DNA of 64,000 bases from Magnaporthiopsis rhizophila (lineage: Eukaryota > Ascomycota > Sordariomycetes > Magnaporthales > Magnaporthaceae), in assembly GCA_003049465.1 (NCBI GenBank), contig PYSS01000123.1:1-64000 (forward strand). The letters run 5' to 3'. Positions 59,032 to 64,000 of this stretch are shown here, in pieces; the first letter of the stretch is position 1, and each line of letters begins with the position of its first letter. The notes beneath the pieces were generated by a model. That model did not search any database and was not told where the DNA came from. It worked only from the letters and a program-made list of their open reading frames with translations. The translations under genes and the position numbers were made by a program.

Positions 59032-62000
59032 TTACCGTGTCCCACTCCCCCCAGCCTCATCGCTGCTGTCAACACCCGCGCTGCCGCCAGCGTGGTGGTT
59101 GCCACCGCCATTGTTGCGCCGGACAGCCGCCTTCATGACAAGCAGGCTGGCCTTGAGGCCGTTGGCGACCAGCTGCTCGGCCACCAGCCCAAGCGTGCCC
59201 CTCAGGTCCTCCTGGTGGTTCTGCTGGTCGGCCGCGGGCGCGCTCTTCTTCTCGCCGGGTAGGCCGACGTGCCTGCGGCCGACGACGACGATGTCGCCCG
59301 AGCCCTTGCGGCGGCCGCCCTTGCTCGAGGCAGCGGGAGTGGTAGCCGCCGCGGCCGCGCGCTCGATCGCCTCCTGCACCGCCCCTTCGGCTGAGCTGTC
59401 GACATCGTCGAGCCTGACGCGGCCCGCGAACCCGCCGCCGTCGGCGGTGGCCAGCAGGGCGCGCAGCGCCGCGATGGCCGCCTCATCCGCCGCGCGGCCC
59501 GCGGCCCTCGTCTCGACCACGCGCTGCTCCTCGCGCACGGCGGCGCCCGCCTTGCCGGCCGCGTCGGACGGCGGGGTCGTGGCCTTGGCGATACTGTCCA
59601 GGTTGCTCGCCGTCCTTGCCGCCGCAGCCGCATCCTCCTCGTCGTCGTCGATGGGGCTGATGGGGTAGTTGTCGTCGGCCGCCGCCTGCGGGCGCCACTT
59701 GATGTTGGCGATGGTGACGGTCACGAGCCGGTTCTTGGCCAGCTGTAGCACGAACCGGAGCGCGGTCCGGTCGTCGGACCCGCCAAAGAAGGGCATGAAG
59801 ACGTGGTGCGTGCGGTCCATGAGGAAGAGCGTCGCCGTCTCGCGCTGGCTCCTCATCGACAGCAGGCTGACGTTGCGCACCAGGCCGGGCCTCTGAGGTT
59901 TGGCCGCGCCCGGCCCGGGGCCGCCGAAGCCGTTGTCGATGAAGACGGCCGCGCTGCACGACGCGTTGCGCAGCGTGCCGTTCACAAAGTCGAGGTGGCT
60001 CCTGTCGTTGAACCGGTCCTGCTGCGACACCGAATGCGGCGAGAACTGGTCTTCGGCAAGCGAGCCCGTGTGGCTCCACGGTATCACCACGAGGTCGGAC
60101 GCGACATCGTGAGCCTTGCCGGCAAGCGTCTCGGCGTACGTGTGCGTGGGAACGACGGCAACCTTGCCCGATACCGCCACCTCGTGGAGCTGCGAGAACG
60201 TCCGGAACACGTTCACGACAGGGTCGCTCTCGGAGAGATCGTTGCCCTCAGTCACCTGCATGACCGACGAGGTACGGTCCGTCAGTTCCAGCATGCGAAG
60301 ACCGTGCACCTCGAGGTGGCGGCGTCCCACGGAAGGCTTGGTCTGCGGGTGCAAGACGCCGTCTTCGGCGCCCGATGTCTTATCGTCGGACTGGGAGCTG
60401 GCCTGTGACGGCTCTGGGTCCGTGGTCCGTCCAAGCAGCGCAATGAGGGTGAAGACGCTGGGCAGGCTGTCAAGTCGGAGGTGCACCAGAACGCGGTGGA
60501 CGCTGGTGGACTCGAGCTGATCCATCGATCCCTTAGCTTCAGGGTAGATGGGATTCCCGTCCCAGTCGATCTCTCCACGCCTCCAGCGCTCTAGCTTCTT
60601 CTGGTACCACGGCGGGTATAGCCACTTGGTGAGCGGCGTCGTCGACACCGTAGTGACGAGCGCCATGATGACAAACATGGTGAAGGTCCGCGACGACAGA
60701 ATGCCGGCCTGGAGACCAATATTCTGTGGGGCGAGAACGAGATATCCCATGTTAGCGCCGTCCGAACAAAGAGAGAGCAATGGCGGCCAAGCTATCACCA
60801 GGAGCACCTTACCAGGACAATAAGCTCCACAAGACCCTTGCAACTCATCAGGACACCGATAGAGGCACTCTCGCGCCAAAGGAGTCCGCAGAAGCGCGCC
60901 GCCAGCGTTCCGCCGATGATTTTGCCGGCGAAAGAGAGGACGGTGATGGCGACGACATAGGCCCAGACGATGCCGTCGTTGAGCAGACCGATATCGGTCT
61001 TGAGCCCGGAAAGGGCAAAGTAGAGGGGAAGGAAGAGGACGCCGACGAAATCTTCGATCTTCTGGGTCAACTTGATAGCGAAGCCGCCCTCGTGCGGACA
61101 TATCAAGCCCACGAGGAAACCGCCGAAGATGGGGTGCACTCCGATGATGCCTGGAGAGATTTTCGCGATTAGTGAACCAAACAAACACGGCACCGATGTC
61201 CGCTCGAGAGACTTGGACCAAATCTCACCCGTAAAGAAGGAAGAGCACAGGACCAGCAGCAAAGTCAGGGTGACCATGCCCGGCGAAGGCCCGTCTTGCA
61301 GACTCCCGCTCCGCTTCAACATCCAGATGAAGGCAGGGCGCACGGCAAAGACGAGCAGCAGGATCCAGCCGACGCAGCAGAGCAGGGCCCAGAGGGCGGC
61401 CAGGCCGCTGGCGTTGTTGACGAGGGAGACGCAGAGGGCGAGGAGGATCCAGCCGACGACGTCGTTGCCGACGCCGGCGGCGAGGGTGGTGACGCCCACG
61501 GACGTGCCGAGCAGGTTGAGCTCGGTCAGGATGCGGCAGAGCACGGGAAAGGCGGTAATGGCGATGGCGGTGCCGACGAAGAGGGCAAAGACGCCAAAGT
61601 TGACGTTGGTGACCATGTCGCTCGAGAACTGGTTGTAGATGCCGACGGCGATGCCGCAGCCCAGGGCGAAGGGCAGCACCAGACCGGCGAAGGACACGCT
61701 CACGGCGACCTTCCAGTTCTGCATGAACAGGTTGAGATCTGCGTTGCAAGGGATTAGTTAAAGATACTGGGGAGCATAGACGCATGCATAGCAACCATCA
61801 CAGACAGACGGCGACGACGACGCGCAAAAAAAACTCACCAACTTCCAGGGCAGTGATGAACATGAAGATGATCAGACCCAGGTTGGCCACGTTGGACAGC
61901 ACGGGCATGGACTCTGCCGGGAAGATGGCCTTTTGAAAACCCGGGATGCGGGCCATGACGGAGGGGCCCAGCACGATGCCGCCAATGACCTCGGAGATGA

Positions 62001-62229
62001 CCCTGGGCTGGCCAAAGTATTTCAGGGGGAAGTAGAGCAGGCGGCAGAATATGATGATTATCGACGCCTGCACGATGAACAGGATGATGGGGTCCTTGGG
62101 GTCGTAGTGGACCGGGTTGGCGCCCTCGAGCACGCCGGCCTGGGGCGCGGCCGAGGTCGTGGCACGCGTGGCCGACGACGTCGACGCGGTGACGGTCGAC
62201 AAGACCGTCACCGTGGCGGCTGAAGCCAT
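59032..62229 (-). CDS. kha1: Kha1-type K+/H+ antiporter (CPA2 family)
   Basis: Four exons, 62229-61839, 61738-61229, 61150-60813 and 60723-59032, join in phase across introns of 100, 78 and 89 nt to give 976 residues. After a Thr/Ser/Ala-rich N-terminus, residues about 45-450 form a Na+/H+-exchanger-type domain with a dozen hydrophobic segments. Family motifs include GQPRVISEVIGGIVLGPSV, AFPVLCRILTELNLLGT, GVGNDVVGWILLAL (the paired Asp of the ion site), GIIGVHPIFGGFLVGL and CKGLVELIVLNIGLQ. The C-terminal half is a long cytosolic region ending in low-complexity Ala, Asp and Gly stretches. Kha1 of yeast acts in Golgi-type compartments in K+ and pH homeostasis; the same location is inferred here. 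No neighbour suggests a pathway. Confidence 0.92.
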
Positions 62230-64000
62230 TTTGGTGTTTAGTTGTTTGGTGGTGGTTGTCGGTGTTGCTATTGCGCACCGCGCTGGGCGCGTCTCACACC
62301 AGAAGCAGCAGCACGGGGCGCTGCAAGCAGCTCAGCCGAAGCGTGTGTGTGTGGGTGGCCTGTATGGAGGTGTGCTCGGTTCACCTCAACTCGGAACAAA
62401 AAAAAAGCTTGCATGCCCCAGAAACAAAAACCCAGAAGAAAGAAACGAAACCAAACGAAGAAGAAGAAAAAATAAGGAGAGTACCTAGGGATGACAAGCG
62501 GCACAGTTAGACGAAACAACAGCAGAAAAAGGAAGGAATGAAAACTTTCTTTATATTGCAAGCGTTGTTTTGGCGACGGTTCTGGTCAGTTGACAACGCC
62601 CAAGGACCACCCAGCTGGGCAGGGAGCGTTGGCGCGCAGCGCACAGTCTTTTGTGGACTGTGCTGACTGGAACTGGTTCGGCTCGCTTCCTGGGGGCGAT
62701 CCCAAACAAGGGTCCCTCGGGCTGCTCCTCCAGGGAAAAGATCCTGGCATTTGTGAGGCACGAGCTGCTCCCCGCGGCTCCCCCAATGATGTCAAGTGTT
62801 TTTGGTTTCCTCATGTTTAGATCTACGTCTAGCCTGGAATTTCCTTTTTTTTTTTTTCTTTTTTTCTTTTTTTTTTTTTTTTTTATCTTGTCTTGTCCCT
62901 GGGCCGTCGTCTTTGTGCTAATTCCTCCCAACTCTTTCTCTCCAGCGGCCCGGATGAGATGAGACGAGACACACCCACACACACATAACAGCAAGACCGA
63001 CAGCTCACGAGATAGGTGGCGGCAGGCAGGCAGCACAAAATTGCAAAATTGGCGGTTTTTCCTGCAATGCACCTCGCACGCCATCATAAGCGTCGCGACC
63101 AAGAATCGGGCACACGGCCGCCTGCCTGACTGGCTTTTCCCTTTCGCCCTCTTGTTCGCCGTGGATGGATGGATGGATCGCGCACGGTTGGCGGACACAC
63201 GCCCAAGCACCACCTTCGTATGGATGGCATCGACACTTTGACCGCCAGGCTCGCCCTCAATCTTCCCCAGATCTGAGCGCCAATTCGCCATTTGCTGCTA
63301 CGCACTTGACAAGGTCTCTCCTCTCTCTCCATGCGAGTGCGCATTTCGTCCTACACCTGGCCGCCCCCAGAGGGACGGTAAAGGCGGCAGGGGTCTGGTC
63401 TCTTTTTGCTGCCCAGTGTCTGGGAGCATCCTTGGACACTGTTTGCTGCCACCTGCGGATGAACATCTGTGAACAACGGCATGTACTGCTGAATCATTTC
63501 ATCAAGACGACACAGTCATCCCAACCGCCACCACCTGCTATATCACACATGCACTGGCATTGTCATACTCAACCACCACCACCACATCATGTAGAGGCAC
63601 TATCTGTTAGATATCACTGGTAGGGACGGCAGCATGGGTCATTATCCCATCGATAGCCGGCCCGCAGGTTCCAAGACCCGCAGCCCGTTCAGCTCAACCC
63701 CGAATGCAACGCCCCTTGGCTCCTCTAGCTCTGCCCTCCCATGCTAGCGCAAGCTGGGCGCCCGCCACAGGCTGGCCCACGTGCAACGTCTGCCCGCTCT
63801 CCAAGACGTGATGTGAGGTGAACACCCCCGACCCTCCCATCCATAAGTGCCGCCTGACCGCTTTCCGACGCGCAGGGGTCTGGGCAGCAGACACGGTGTC
63901 TGACCCTGACCTCCATTTTGCGTACCGCCGCATGCCCTTCCATGTTCTCCCTCGGTCTGGATCCCAAGCGGGTCTCAGCTTACCCCAAATCCTAGCTCCA
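62230..64000. other. Upstream region of the antiporter, no gene seen
   Basis: About 1.8 kb with A-rich (62398-62475) and T-rich (62847-62884) tracts and a GGAT-type repeat near 63162. It should hold the antiporter leader and promoter. No open frame here is convincing. Confidence 0.6.

Overview
This window is nuclear DNA of a filamentous ascomycete (Pezizomycotina; a Sordariomycete is my best guess from style, not proven). The evidence is short 54-160 nt GT-AG introns with CTAAC/CTAAT-like branch points, strongly GC-rich third codon positions, a fungal NAD(P)H nitrite reductase with a C-terminal Rieske domain, a fungal SREBP, a Zn2Cys6 regulator and eukaryotic tRNA genes, one with a canonical intron after position 37. 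There are no operons. All gene models are read by eye from the sequence.

Layout. About 1-22,650 is gene-poor. It has one confident gene, a serine-rich 531-residue protein (11,452-13,047, minus), set in two stretches of about 11.4 and 9.6 kb with homopolymer and microsatellite tracts and one copy of a dispersed repeat. From 22,652 to 62,229 genes are dense: an F-box/leucine-rich-repeat-like protein (minus), a cytosolic GH31 alpha-xylosidase-type enzyme (minus), a membrane-anchored neutral ceramidase (minus), a small mitochondrial membrane protein (minus), a seven-exon Zn2Cys6 transcription factor (plus), an Srs2/UvrD-type DNA helicase (minus), a previously unpredicted small secreted cysteine-rich protein (minus), a single-pass membrane protein (plus), tRNA-Arg(ACG) (minus), an SREBP-type bHLH membrane transcription factor (plus), nitrite reductase (minus), tRNA-Ser(GCU) with an intron (minus) and a Kha1-type K+/H+ antiporter (minus). 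The last 1.8 kb is upstream DNA of the antiporter.

Functionally the genes are mostly unrelated housekeeping and regulatory loci: nitrate assimilation (nitrite to ammonium), sterol/hypoxia control, sphingolipid turnover, xyloglucan-type sugar use, recombination control and ion homeostasis. The nitrite reductase promoter carries two copies of the NirA/NIT4 motif and many GATA sites, which fits nitrate induction plus nitrogen metabolite control.

The items most worth following up are the two-exon, 10-cysteine secreted protein at 42,713-43,059, a roughly 80-residue low-complexity insert inside the Rieske domain of nitrite reductase, a threonine at the expected catalytic serine of the ceramidase, a 24-nt micro-exon carrying half of a zinc cluster, and a dispersed, diverged repeat present at about 0.7 kb and 38.3 kb.
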